From positions 2,381,001-2,445,000 of the forward strand of contig NZ_CP096971.1 in NCBI RefSeq assembly GCF_024758705.1: a stretch of 64,000 nucleotides of DNA, in the 5' to 3' direction. The position numbers and the translations under genes were made by a program. Position 1 is the first letter of the stretch, and every line of letters starts with the position of its first letter. The notes below the pieces were generated by a model. The model did not search any database and was not told the DNA's origin. It worked only from the letters and a program-made list of their open reading frames with translations. Source of the DNA: Sphingomonas sp. SUN019. GTDB taxonomy: Bacteria; Pseudomonadota; Alphaproteobacteria; Sphingomonadales; Sphingomonadaceae. Positions 9,101-16,903 of this stretch are shown here, in pieces.

Positions 9101-9528
9101 GTGAAGGCGCGCGCGCCGAGCCGCGTGGCGAGGTTTTCCGCGCGCCCGTCGGTGTGGATGCGCACGCCCGAGAAATCGGCCTTGAAGCGCGGCTCCATGA
9201 AGCTGCGCGTGTCGGCCGATAGTGCGCGGCCGCCGCCGCGTTGCGCCTCGATCGCGGCGGTCAACGCGGGGGATGTTTCGTCGGGCCGCGGCTTGGCGGC
9301 GGCGGCGGCGGGCGCGCGGGCGGCGAGGATCGACACCCGTTCGCGCGGGGCCACCACCGGGCCGGGCATCGTCATCACGGTGCGCGCGGTCGATTCCGCC
9401 TCGCGTTCGGAGGCGTCGTTCGGGTGGGAAATCTTGAGCGCTGTCTGGACGCGGCGGTGTGTGCGGCCGGGGTCGGGGGAGCGCGCCGTTTCCGCCGTGG
9501 CGCTCAGGCGGGCGGCGGCCGCGGCCAT
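6187..9528 (-). CDS. eCIS cargo: DUF4157 protein with long helical middle and C-terminal ADP-ribosyltransferase-like domain
   Basis: A 1113-residue protein. The DUF4157 domain lies at about residues 100-180, with SFMEPRFKADFSGVRIHTD and a zinc-protease HExxH motif, HELTHTIQQ (H168, E169, H172). DUF4157 is a known marker of eCIS cargo. Residues about 190-800 are long helices rich in Phe, Ile and Trp. The C-terminus (about 950-1100) resembles cholera/heat-labile enterotoxin A chains: R963 in VRDISGDDA, a MLP block, HTEG then FISTS (STS at 1003-1005), and MEVLVRGEIPSHAIRYL with a candidate catalytic Glu at 1083. That is the R-STS-E pattern, but the first Glu of the usual ExE is replaced (T1081-M-E1083). 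The start is 1 nt after the ATPase stop. DUF4157 is a confident call; the ART domain is read by eye. Confidence 0.82.
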   Translation of the reverse strand: MAAAAARLSATAETARSPDPGRTHRRVQTALKISHPNDASEREAESTARTVMTMPGPVVAPRERVSILAARAPAAAAAKPRPDETSPALTAAIEAQRGGGRALSADTRSFMEPRFKADFSGVRIHTDGRAENLATRLGARAFTYGRDIFFNASAYQPDTPEGMELIAHELTHTIQQREVVQREVIVAQRTGPQVQRGIISEALDWIADKANMIPGFRLFTIVIGRNPINMEKVARSGANILRALIEFIPGGGLIVQALENHGIFEKGGKFIEEQFAALGDLGAAMRDALMEFIDSLGWRDIFRLGSLWSRAKRIFSVPVDKAIDFGRNLVTGIAKIVKDAIIKPLGRWAASNIPHWDLLVGVFGKNPISDEGESPASALIGGFMKLIGQEEIWENIKKGNAVAKAWAWFQGAMKGALSLVTSIPGRVMDVIRSLTIFDIVTIAGAFKKIFGAFASFVGDFFRWAGGTVFALLEIILSVVAPTMVPYLKKAGAAFNIIIKAPGTFIATLVAAGKMGFNLFKKNIVAHLKRGLIDWLLGSLAGANLYIPKSFELRELLKFGLSVVGLTWANVRGKLVKATNETVVSALEEGFDIVKTLVTEGPAAAWQQLLENLSNLKSMVMDAIMDYVKQKVIEAAIEKVVSMLNPAGAFIQAILAIYRTITFIVDKLKQIGALVAAFIDGVSALARGLIAPAATRVETVLATGLSLAISFLASFAGLGNVSKKVIEIVNKIRAPVDKALDKVVDWIVAQARRAGRFVAQVGVPHDPNERLKLAGKAAILAAKNLSGAYTVGALNLAFAAIRTRYGLTSIAALERGGEWSVRASINPEMMFDLPRRTEPGAERWIADRLLQAARTQLRLLGRADTIARVEAILTRALTMIPNIPRGSRLEVVADSSGSGTVYVHLAETPPRRVLVGRVIAPNAGFADIANPDARGVASCARHIRTRMVVVKDARGGFLGPKVVRDISGDDARRINAGQSMLPKEPVSRATMLQHTEGVSSNFISTSRVQRDELIRSGSRDPSTGRYRVFFNPRTGRVEINLFRIKSADIIDLSNRVAQEHWGIHSDSPGPAQQQAMLDTVRTMEVLVRGEIPSHAIRYLGAPRRPPQDDPVRWP

Positions 9529-9529
9529 G

Positions 9530-11503
9530 TCAGCCGACCGCCGAGAGCAAGGGCTTCAACGGGCAATGCGCGTCCAGCTTGCGATATTCGCGGAACACCG
9601 CGCGGCGTAGCAGATCGTCGCCGATCGCGCAGCCGCCGTCTAGCGCGAGCAGCCGCGCGTGCAGCGCGACGTTGCGCAACTGTCCGCCCGACAAGGCGCA
9701 GCGCACCGCGATTTCCTGGACCAGATCGTCGCTGGCGCGGTGATCGCCCAGATGATGTTCCAGTATCTCATAGCGCCGCAGTTCGTCGGGCGCGCGGAAC
9801 GGCACCACCACGTCCATCCGCCGCTGGAACGCCTTGTCGATCCGGTCGGCGGCGTTGGTCGTGACGATCAGGATGCCCGAGAAGCTCTCGATCCGCTGGA
9901 GCAGGAAATTGGTCTCGAGATTGGCGTAGCGGTCGTTCGCATTGCCGACGTCGGTACGCCGCGCCATCAGCGCATCGCCTTCGTCGAGCAGCAGGATCGT
10001 ATCGAGTTCCTCCGCCGCGGCGAACGCGCGGTCGAGCGCCTTTTCGGTCTCGCCGATATATTTGCTGACCGTCGCGGCCAAGTCGATGCGCCAGATGTCG
10101 CGCGCCAGATCGTGCGCCAGCCGCCGCGCGGCGAGCGTCTTGCCCGCGCCCGACGGCCCGGAGAACAAGGCGCGGACGCCGACCGCGCCGGGACCGGGAC
10201 CGGCGTGATCGCCCAGCGCCTCGCGGTTGCGGCAGCGGATCGCCAGCGCGGCGATTTCGTCCTGCGCGACCGACTCCAACGCGAGAAATTCGGGCCGGTC
10301 GCCGGTGTCGACGCGCGTGGCGATCGTCTCCAGGCTGCTGTCCTGCAGGTCGCGCAATGCGAGACGGACGTCGCCGCGTTCGATCACGCTCCGCCCCGCC
10401 TGCCCGGCGATCAGCCGAGCGCCGGTCGCCGCGCGCCGGATCGCGCCGCCGGTCAGGCGGAACGCGGCGGCCAGCGCGTCGGCGGCGTCCGGGTTGAGAT
10501 CGGGCAGCGCGGCGCGCCAGTGCGCCGCGCGTTCGGTGCGCGATGGTGCGGGAATGGTTAGCGTCACCTGCGGCCGGTCGCCGAGCCGCACGCCGCCGTT
10601 CGTCCCGGCGATCACGATCAGCCGCGCCGGTTCGATCCCGAAGCCGGGGATGTCGACGGTCTCCCCCGGCCCGATCGCGGCTGCGACCGCGACGACCGCG
10701 TCGTGCAGGAACGCCAACACGCCGACCTCGCGCCATGCCGTTGCGTCGGCGATCGTTTCCGCATCGACCCGCAGGAGCGGCCGGGCGAGGCTTCTCGCCA
10801 GCGCCCCCGCCACGGCGGTGCGGCCATTGCGCGCCGGACCACGCACCAGCAGCGCGAGCGTCGGGTCCTGCGCAAGGGCCGCCCCCAACGCCTGCGCCCG
10901 CGCGATCAACGGCGCGGACGCGACCAGATCGTCCAGCGCGGGCAGGTCGCGCGGCATGGTCAGCGCGCAACTGGCTGGCGGCGCGGCCTCGCCCGCGATC
11001 GCATCCCAGATGCAGGCCGGGATCGCCAGCCGCCAGTCGAACCGCGGCGCGTCCTTGTTGGCGACGCCGACCAGTCCGCTCACGATCAGGCGGTGCGCCG
11101 CGCGGCGCACCGCGGCCGGATCGTCACGCTCGCCGTTCCCCCGCCACAGCGCGACGAGCGTGCCGATCGTCAGCCGATCCTCGTCGCCCAGAAGCGCGGC
11201 GATCCGCGCATCCTCCGCCGCCAGTCCGATCGTCAGCAGCAGATCGATCGCCAGATCGTCGTCCAGCGCCGCGCTTAGCCGGCGCAGCGGAAGGTCCGGC
11301 GCGTCTTCGGCCCAATGTGCGACGCTGGCACGCCAGTCGGTGACGGTCGAGGGGGCGCCGTTCAGCGCCGCGATCTCGGCCGCGTAATCGTGCAGCCACG
11401 CCGGTGCTTCGTCCCCGATCCGCTCGGCCAGCGTCGCGCCGATGCCGAGCAGCGCGAGGCGCACATGGGTCGCGGCGTCGCGCGGGAAGGGGGGGGCGCT
11501 CAT
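9530..11503 (-). CDS. eCIS AAA+ ATPase (Afp15-like)
   Basis: A 657-residue ATPase of the kind found in nearly all eCIS loci, thought to act late in particle assembly or cargo handling in the cytoplasm. The C-terminal AAA module has Walker A GPSGAGKT (about residues 449-456), Walker B TILLLDEGDAL (about 503-512), sensor-1 ILIVTTNAADRID, and an arginine-finger-type FQRRMD. An N-terminal second module (LALLVRGPARNGRTA, about residues 225-240) looks like a degenerate P-loop. The ATG at 11503 overlaps the stop of the preceding gene by 4 nt (ATGA). The longer reading to 11896 is frame carry-over inside that gene. It precedes the DUF4157 gene by 1 nt, which supports a role in loading or processing that protein. 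Confidence 0.88.
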   Translation of the reverse strand: MSAPPFPRDAATHVRLALLGIGATLAERIGDEAPAWLHDYAAEIAALNGAPSTVTDWRASVAHWAEDAPDLPLRRLSAALDDDLAIDLLLTIGLAAEDARIAALLGDEDRLTIGTLVALWRGNGERDDPAAVRRAAHRLIVSGLVGVANKDAPRFDWRLAIPACIWDAIAGEAAPPASCALTMPRDLPALDDLVASAPLIARAQALGAALAQDPTLALLVRGPARNGRTAVAGALARSLARPLLRVDAETIADATAWREVGVLAFLHDAVVAVAAAIGPGETVDIPGFGIEPARLIVIAGTNGGVRLGDRPQVTLTIPAPSRTERAAHWRAALPDLNPDAADALAAAFRLTGGAIRRAATGARLIAGQAGRSVIERGDVRLALRDLQDSSLETIATRVDTGDRPEFLALESVAQDEIAALAIRCRNREALGDHAGPGPGAVGVRALFSGPSGAGKTLAARRLAHDLARDIWRIDLAATVSKYIGETEKALDRAFAAAEELDTILLLDEGDALMARRTDVGNANDRYANLETNFLLQRIESFSGILIVTTNAADRIDKAFQRRMDVVVPFRAPDELRRYEILEHHLGDHRASDDLVQEIAVRCALSGGQLRNVALHARLLALDGGCAIGDDLLRRAVFREYRKLDAHCPLKPLLSAVG

Positions 11504-13149
11504 GCGAACCGGAACCGGATGCTGCGCCCGGCGGCGGGAATCCAGCCGGGGTCGCGGTCCAGCCCGGCGAGCCGCAGCGACAGCGGATGATCGTCGAGCG
11601 TGAAGGCGATCTCGAGCGCATCGCCGTCGATCGTGATCCTGCCGTGTGCGCGCGCCACGATGCGCAGCGCCGCCGTCTTGTCCGCGACGCCCAGCGCACG
11701 CGTGAGCCGCGCTTCGAGATAGCTGGCGAGGCACGCGACCCAGCGCCGCCGCAGCCACGCGGGCGACCGCGCGACGCGCCAGCGGTCGGCGATCGGGAAA
11801 CCCGCCGGATGCCAGCGGGTCGTTCCCGCGGCGCGTTCGACGATCCGCGCGCGGGTCCGTGGCCACGGCGCAAGCCAACGGGCGGGCGCTTTCCATGCGG
11901 GGGCCGTGAAGTCCTGCGCGATACGCTCGTGCGGCGCGAGGCCCGCCAGATCGCGCAGCACCCGCGCGATCGGATCGGTCAGGAATCCGTCGCCGAACCA
12001 GCGGCGTCCGAGCAGCAGCAGCAGCGCGAACGGCGACAGCCCCCGCACCCGCCCCGCCGGATCGACCGCATTTCCGTACAGGCCGAGCGCGACGAAGACG
12101 TTCAGCAGGAAGAACATGCCCGCAAAGCCGCTGTCGATCGGGCGCATTGATGGGGCCGGGCCCAACGGAGCTTCGGCCGGTAACGCCGGTGTTGCAGCGG
12201 CGAGCGGGGGAACCGGGGCGATGCGTCGCGCGGATCGGCCGCGGGGGGCGTCGGGGGCGCGATCATCGACGACGGGCGCGGGTCGTGCAGGTTCGGATGG
12301 TTCCGCGCCGGGCCGGGGGTTGGTATCGACCCTGACCTGTTCCGCTTGCAGCCCGCGTCGCGACGGCGCGGGCGTGGCGGTGGGGAGCGCGGCGAGCGCA
12401 ACCTGCAAATTGTCGTCCGCCACCAATTCGGGACGCCGCGCCGCGACCAGCGCGATGGCGATCAATCGCCGCGCGGCCGGGCGATCGGCAAAGCGGCGCG
12501 CGATCGTCATCGCCTCGGCGATGGCCGCCGGGATGGCGGACGGTGGAACGCGCCCGCGTGACGCAACACTGCGGCCTAGTTTCAATCGTGTCTCGACGCC
12601 GGCGAACGGCGCGCCGTGCGCCCGCAGGATCGTATCCGCCGCGGCGACCAGTTCGTGGTCGTCGAAGCGGTCGAACCACGCGGACGCCAGCCCTTCATCG
12701 GCCAATGCGACGATCAGCCGCGGCGACAATTGGCCGTCGCCGAAAATTCGCTTTCGCCACCGCAGGACCGGGGTCGCACCATCGGGCAAAGCGTCGCGAA
12801 GCACCGCGGGCAATGGCGCTCCGCCGAGCCATGCACGGACCAGCGCGATCTCCAGCGCGACGTCGTCCTCGAAATAGACGTCGCCCGCGCTGTTCGGCGC
12901 GCCGCGCCCCGCGCCGACCTTCGCCGCGCGAACCCGGTCGACCAGCTCGGCGGCGAAGCGCGCGCCGTCGCCGCGGCCGAGCGGCGTTTCGACGCGCAGA
13001 TGCCGGATCAGCAACAGCGCGCGCGCGGGCACCGCGGTCGCCGCGGGGGACGCCGATTCCAGCGCGCGCTCGATCCGCGCACGATCGCCCGGACGCGCAT
13101 TTCGCACGCTCGCCTCGTCCACCTGGACCGATGGTCGCCGCTCGATCAT
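11500..13149 (-). CDS. eCIS-associated protein of unknown function (549 aa)
   Basis: A protein without recognised motifs. Two folded parts are separated by a Pro/Ala/Arg-rich linker at about residues 270-330 (AEPSEPARPAPVVDD, ATPALPAEAPLGPAP). The N-terminal part has ARALLLIRHLRVETPLGRG and DVYFEDDVALEIALVRAWLGG. The C-terminal part has a hydrophobic stretch (MFFLLNVFVALGLYG, about 342-356), an AHERIAQDF segment and a beta-rich end (GRITIDGDALEIAFTLDD). Proteins of similar size sit immediately before the AAA ATPase in other eCIS operons, so it is probably an eCIS accessory factor. The start ATG at 13149 is 10 nt after the stop of the upstream gene. It is clearly coding because it is tied into the overlapping gene chain. 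No function is proposed. Confidence 0.75.
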   Translation of the reverse strand: MIERRPSVQVDEASVRNARPGDRARIERALESASPAATAVPARALLLIRHLRVETPLGRGDGARFAAELVDRVRAAKVGAGRGAPNSAGDVYFEDDVALEIALVRAWLGGAPLPAVLRDALPDGATPVLRWRKRIFGDGQLSPRLIVALADEGLASAWFDRFDDHELVAAADTILRAHGAPFAGVETRLKLGRSVASRGRVPPSAIPAAIAEAMTIARRFADRPAARRLIAIALVAARRPELVADDNLQVALAALPTATPAPSRRGLQAEQVRVDTNPRPGAEPSEPARPAPVVDDRAPDAPRGRSARRIAPVPPLAAATPALPAEAPLGPAPSMRPIDSGFAGMFFLLNVFVALGLYGNAVDPAGRVRGLSPFALLLLLGRRWFGDGFLTDPIARVLRDLAGLAPHERIAQDFTAPAWKAPARWLAPWPRTRARIVERAAGTTRWHPAGFPIADRWRVARSPAWLRRRWVACLASYLEARLTRALGVADKTAALRIVARAHGRITIDGDALEIAFTLDDHPLSLRLAGLDRDPGWIPAAGRSIRFRFA

Positions 13150-13159
13150 CGCGGCACGC

Positions 13160-13864
13160 TCAGATCCTGCCGCGCGTCACCAGCGCGCTGTCTTCGCCGT
13201 CCCCGGTCGTCACGGTCAGCGGAGTTCTGGCCCGCGTTAGCGCCGCGGTTTCGGTGCGGAAGGTGAACCCGGCGCGATCGAAGGTGATCGTCGTCAGGTC
13301 GATGTCGGTCGATCCGAGTAGGACGCGCCGCACCTGTCCTTCCTCCATATTGTCCCCCGTCACGTCGATCGTCACTTCGCCGCCGTCGATCGTCGCGGAA
13401 ACGCTGGCGATCACCGGCACGACACTGGGCGTCGGTGTCGGGGTTGGAGCGGGCGTTGGGGTCGGGGTTGGTGTCGGAGCCGGGATCGGTGGCGACCCCG
13501 GCGCGTCGTCGCCCTCCAGCAAGGACAGGCGGCCATCGAGCGCCAGCAACGCCTCAACCAGCGAGTTCATGAATCCGGCGGTGATGAGATCGCCGGGCTT
13601 CACCGTCGTCAGCGCCAGCCGGATGATCGGATTGGCGGCGGTCGCCGCGCCGGGCGCGGTCGGCGCTGTCGGTGCGGTTGGCGCGGTCGGCGTGGGTGTC
13701 GGGTTGAACACCCCCGGCGATGTCGACGGATTGGCGAAGACCCCACGGTCGACCAGCAAAGCCTCGATCAGCGTACGGTCGCGCGCGGACAGTGCGCCCG
13801 TCGACGTACCGGTGGTCGCGAATACGCGATCGATTGCGCCGGTGGAGATGAACCTGCTCGCCAT
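13160..13864 (-). CDS. Modular protein with Pro/Thr-rich linkers and C-terminal Ig/IPT-like domain
   Basis: A 234-residue protein. An N-terminal helical segment (TGALSARDRTLIEALLVDRGVF) is followed by a linker of PTPTPTAPTAPTAPTAPG type (about residues 52-75). A second short domain with ITAGFMNSLVEALLALDGRLSLLEG precedes another linker of PTPTPTPTPAPTPTPTP type, and a beta-rich end (VIASVSATIDGGEVTIDVTG, LTVTTGDGEDSALV) is shaped like IPT/Ig domains. Such a build suits an exposed appendage or connector on the particle. The ATG at 13864 has a GGGAG ribosome site just upstream; the longer start at 13912 lies in the upstream gene. It lies between the collagen-fibre pair and the 549-residue protein. 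The function is inferred only. Confidence 0.72.
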   Translation of the reverse strand: MASRFISTGAIDRVFATTGTSTGALSARDRTLIEALLVDRGVFANPSTSPGVFNPTPTPTAPTAPTAPTAPGAATAANPIIRLALTTVKPGDLITAGFMNSLVEALLALDGRLSLLEGDDAPGSPPIPAPTPTPTPTPAPTPTPTPSVVPVIASVSATIDGGEVTIDVTGDNMEEGQVRRVLLGSTDIDLTTITFDRAGFTFRTETAALTRARTPLTVTTGDGEDSALVTRGRI

Positions 13865-13878
13865 GATGCTCGCTCCCG

Positions 13879-15111
13879 TCAGGGGACCAACGCGGTGTTC
13901 GCGTAGTCCCAATGGTTGAGGTCGAACCGCGCGTCGCCGCGGTAGGGAAGGTGCCCGCTCGCAAACAGCAGGATGTCGGCGCGGTCCGCCGCCATCCGCG
14001 TCTGCGCGATGCGGTAGAGCCAGATCGCGTGCGCGCTGTCGGTGTCGATTGCGGGGGCGGCGAAGCTTTCGCGCAGCAGCGGCTCGACAGCGCTCGCGTC
14101 GATATGCAGCGGGCCGCGCGCCGTCAGCCCGGCGAAGAACGCCGCGGCCTGTGCATCGGACAGGCCGGGCAGCAATCCTGCGGGCGGCAGGAACGCGAAA
14201 CGGTCCTTAGCGACGACCGCGGTCAGGCCGTGCGTTTGCGCGATCTCGTCCTGGAACTGCCGGAACATCGCACGGCCCAGCGCGACGCGGCGCGGTTCGG
14301 AGAGGTTCGCGACGACGCTGTCGGCATCTCGCGGGCAGATCGGACGGCGCACCGACCAATTGTCGGTGAAGAGGTGCCCGTCGCTGTCGAAGGCGATCAG
14401 CGCGAGCGGAACCTCGCTATCGTTCAGCCCGTAGCGGCGCATCGTCTCGATCAGGTCGTCGTCGCGCGGATCGCTACCGAGCAGGTCGCTCGGCCAGGCG
14501 GGGCCGACGCCTGCGCCGAATGCGCGATAGGCGACGCGATTGCGGAAATCGCTCGCCGCCGGACTGACGCCCAGCACTTCGGCGCGGATTTCGATCAGGC
14601 GGAACTGCACGGCCTCCACGGTCGCATCGGTGGCGCAGCGCGGCGATGCATCGCCCATCCCGCTGACCTGCGCGCGCCCTTCGCTGGCGAAGGCGGGCGC
14701 GATCGTCAGCAGGTACAGCCCCGCCGCCGCGACATAATCGCCGTCCGCGACCGGTGCGCAGTCGTCGAACAGGCAGGCGACATTGCTCTCCCCCGGCGGC
14801 GGCGGACGGTCGAGCGACAGGGTGATCGGCTGCTTTAGGCATAACGTCGTCCCCAGCCGGTTGACCGCCACGCCCGGTTCCACTGCGGCTGCGGGACGCA
14901 ATCCCGGCGCGGTGTTGCCTTTGAACGTCACCTCTAGTCCGCTGGCGATGCCGTCGCCCAGCGCAAGCCCGATCCGCGCATCGGCCTCGCGCCGCGCGGC
15001 TTGCTCGCGGCTCATGTCCGCGCCGGTCAGCAGGCGGCCGTTGAAGAAATTGACGGTGCGGATCGCGTCCGTCCCGAACGGCTGCTGCAGCGCGACGAAT
15101 TCGCCCGGCAT
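13879..15111 (-). CDS. eCIS fibre/adaptor-like protein, paralogue of the collagen-repeat protein N-terminus
   Basis: A 410-residue protein. Its first about 90 residues (VNFFNGRLLTGADMSREQAA, LGDGIASGLEV, VEPGVAVNRLG) align by eye with the first about 100 residues of the next-upstream gene product ([41 protein letters not shown]), so both carry the same N-terminal module. That module is presumably the attachment part. The remainder is mixed alpha/beta with several Cys (CLFDDCAPV, RRPICPRDAD) and no recognised enzyme motif. It starts 4 nt after the stop of the collagen-like gene and has no signal peptide. A role in the outer baseplate or host-facing appendage is inferred from neighbours. Confidence 0.72.
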   Translation of the reverse strand: MPGEFVALQQPFGTDAIRTVNFFNGRLLTGADMSREQAARREADARIGLALGDGIASGLEVTFKGNTAPGLRPAAAVEPGVAVNRLGTTLCLKQPITLSLDRPPPPGESNVACLFDDCAPVADGDYVAAAGLYLLTIAPAFASEGRAQVSGMGDASPRCATDATVEAVQFRLIEIRAEVLGVSPAASDFRNRVAYRAFGAGVGPAWPSDLLGSDPRDDDLIETMRRYGLNDSEVPLALIAFDSDGHLFTDNWSVRRPICPRDADSVVANLSEPRRVALGRAMFRQFQDEIAQTHGLTAVVAKDRFAFLPPAGLLPGLSDAQAAAFFAGLTARGPLHIDASAVEPLLRESFAAPAIDTDSAHAIWLYRIAQTRMAADRADILLFASGHLPYRGDARFDLNHWDYANTALVP

Positions 15112-15115
15112 CGCG

Positions 15116-16867
15116 CTACACTCCCGGCTGATCGAGATAGTTGCCGATGATCAGCCAACTCGCCCGTTCTTCGTCGCAGACGATCTGCACCGATTGCGGA
15201 CGGCGCAGCGTCAGCGGCCGGGTGGTGATGTCGCCCTGCCCGAACAGCTCGATACGTTCGTCCACCGCGGGCCTGATCTCGGTCGTGGCCAGCGCCTTGA
15301 TATAATAGGACCGGCCCTGTCCGGCCTCGCGCACCGGCGGGAGCGTTACCTCGAGGTTGTCGATCGCGACGACGCAATCCAGCCGCTCGTCGAGCGTGAT
15401 CTGCCCCGACAGCAGCCGCGTCTGCAGCCGGAACGGACCGAGGTTTCCGGGGGGTCCGGGGAGGCCGTCCGCGCCTGCCGGACCCTGTGGCCCGACCGGT
15501 CCTTCGGGACCGATCAGCCCCGGCTGACCCGCAGCTCCGTCCGCTCCCTGCGGCCCGGCCGGCCCCTCCGGCCCGATCGGTCCGGGTACGCCCGCCGCGC
15601 CGTCCTGACCCGCCGGTCCGGGCGGGCCTGCTGGCCCCTCTGGTCCGGGAGGTCCAGCCGGGCCGACCGAACCTGCACCCCCCGGTCCCGGTGGACCTTC
15701 CGGCCCTTGCGGCCCGATCGGGCCTTGTGGACCTGCTGGACCCTGCGGGCCGGTCGCGCCGGTCGGACCCGCACCGCCAGCCGCGCCCGGATCGCCCGCC
15801 GGTCCAGCCGGTCCGGGCGGTCCCGGCGGCGGGCTGAGCCATTCGCCCACACCCTCGTCGGTCATGATGCCGAGCGCGGTCTGCACCAGGTGCAGCGGCG
15901 CGATCAGCGGGCGGCGGCGTTCGTCGATGCCGACCGACGCCGCATCGCCATCGACGCTCCACCCGGTTGCGTCTTCGCCGCCGACATGGACGACCGGCAC
16001 GTCGAGCGCGGCGAGCAGGATGCAATCGTCCTCGCTCCCGCCGCTTTCGCCGCAGCGCCGCGCCATCACGCGCGGGCGATATTCGGTGATCCATAGCCGG
16101 TAGGCGAGCCGCAGGAACGCGTCGTAATCGTCGATCGCGACGCCGACCGGCAGCGGCGGCACCGTTGGCGAGCCCAGCGGGGGCGAGGCGTCCTCCACAT
16201 CGTCCGTGACGAGATCGAGCGCGCCGCGGATCGACGCCGCCCAATCGTCGGGCGACAACGGCGGCGATCCCGGCCCCACGTCGGCGATGTCGTCGAGCCA
16301 GGCGGAGAAGGACGCGATCGCATCGGCCTCCCACTGCGCGGGCGGGTCGAGCCGGAAGTCGATGCAATAATCGTCGGCGATGCGCGACGGTTGCATCAGC
16401 GCCGCCTCCGACCGGCATGGCTCGCCCGGCACCGGGACCGGCGCGATCGCGCAGTCGCGGTAGCAGAGCGTCAGGTACAAGGTGATCGCGCTTGCGGGGG
16501 GCGATCTCGACGTGCGCGTCGCCACCCGCCGCGCATTGTCGGCGTCGGACAGCCAGCCGTTGATCGACCCGCATTGATCACGCCCGACGCAGATCATCCG
16601 TCCCGACGGCGCGACCGCGGAGCCCGCCGAAATGTGGACGCGCGGACCGTTCGCGCCGTCATTCTCGATATGCACCGCCAGCCCGCTGGCGGTGCCGTAG
16701 CCGATCAGGTCGCGGACGATCCATTCGCTGCGCCCGACCAGATAGGCGTGTTCCTGGACGTAGTCGGCGACGCCCAGCACCATCCCCTTGACGAAGTTGA
16801 CGTGCTGGCCGGGATCGGGCGCGCCGATCGCAGGTGCGGTCGCGGTGGTGGCGTTACAGCAGCCCAT
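15116..16867 (-). CDS. Collagen-like repeat protein, candidate eCIS tail fibre
   Basis: A 583-residue protein. The N-terminal module (about residues 1-110) is shared with the downstream neighbour. A middle domain follows, then about 40 Gly-X-Y triplets (about residues 346-476; [26 protein letters not shown]), with one phase slip around GPGGAG. A beta-rich C-terminal domain of about 105 residues ([39 protein letters not shown]) ends the protein. Collagen-type triple helices are known in phage and bacterial fibres, where they give a rigid trimeric rod with a C-terminal trimerising or binding head. The position between the gpI-like baseplate gene and its N-terminal paralogue is where the fibre gene (Afp13-like) is expected. 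There is no signal peptide, fitting a cytoplasmically assembled particle. The start is ATG at 16867. Confidence 0.8.
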   Translation of the reverse strand: MGCCNATTATAPAIGAPDPGQHVNFVKGMVLGVADYVQEHAYLVGRSEWIVRDLIGYGTASGLAVHIENDGANGPRVHISAGSAVAPSGRMICVGRDQCGSINGWLSDADNARRVATRTSRSPPASAITLYLTLCYRDCAIAPVPVPGEPCRSEAALMQPSRIADDYCIDFRLDPPAQWEADAIASFSAWLDDIADVGPGSPPLSPDDWAASIRGALDLVTDDVEDASPPLGSPTVPPLPVGVAIDDYDAFLRLAYRLWITEYRPRVMARRCGESGGSEDDCILLAALDVPVVHVGGEDATGWSVDGDAASVGIDERRRPLIAPLHLVQTALGIMTDEGVGEWLSPPPGPPGPAGPAGDPGAAGGAGPTGATGPQGPAGPQGPIGPQGPEGPPGPGGAGSVGPAGPPGPEGPAGPPGPAGQDGAAGVPGPIGPEGPAGPQGADGAAGQPGLIGPEGPVGPQGPAGADGLPGPPGNLGPFRLQTRLLSGQITLDERLDCVVAIDNLEVTLPPVREAGQGRSYYIKALATTEIRPAVDERIELFGQGDITTRPLTLRRPQSVQIVCDEERASWLIIGNYLDQPGV

Positions 16868-16903
16868 GGGTCGCCTCCGGCGTTGAGGGTAAGGAAGCGC
16901 GCG

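Noticed and set aside
6706..9222. Long plus-strand open frame opposite the DUF4157 gene
   Set aside because: The product is rich in Arg, Asp, Gln and Ala with no motifs, as expected for the opposite strand of a high-GC gene; the minus frame has clear DUF4157 and hydrophobic segments.
13430..13700. Tandem repeats as a possible CRISPR or satellite
   Set aside because: They encode Pro/Thr linkers in frame within a gene; unit is 3-9 bp with no spacers.
15440..15830. GGNCCN-type repeat block as a non-coding repeat
   Set aside because: It is the DNA of the Gly-X-Y collagen triplets, in frame and with open flanking domains.
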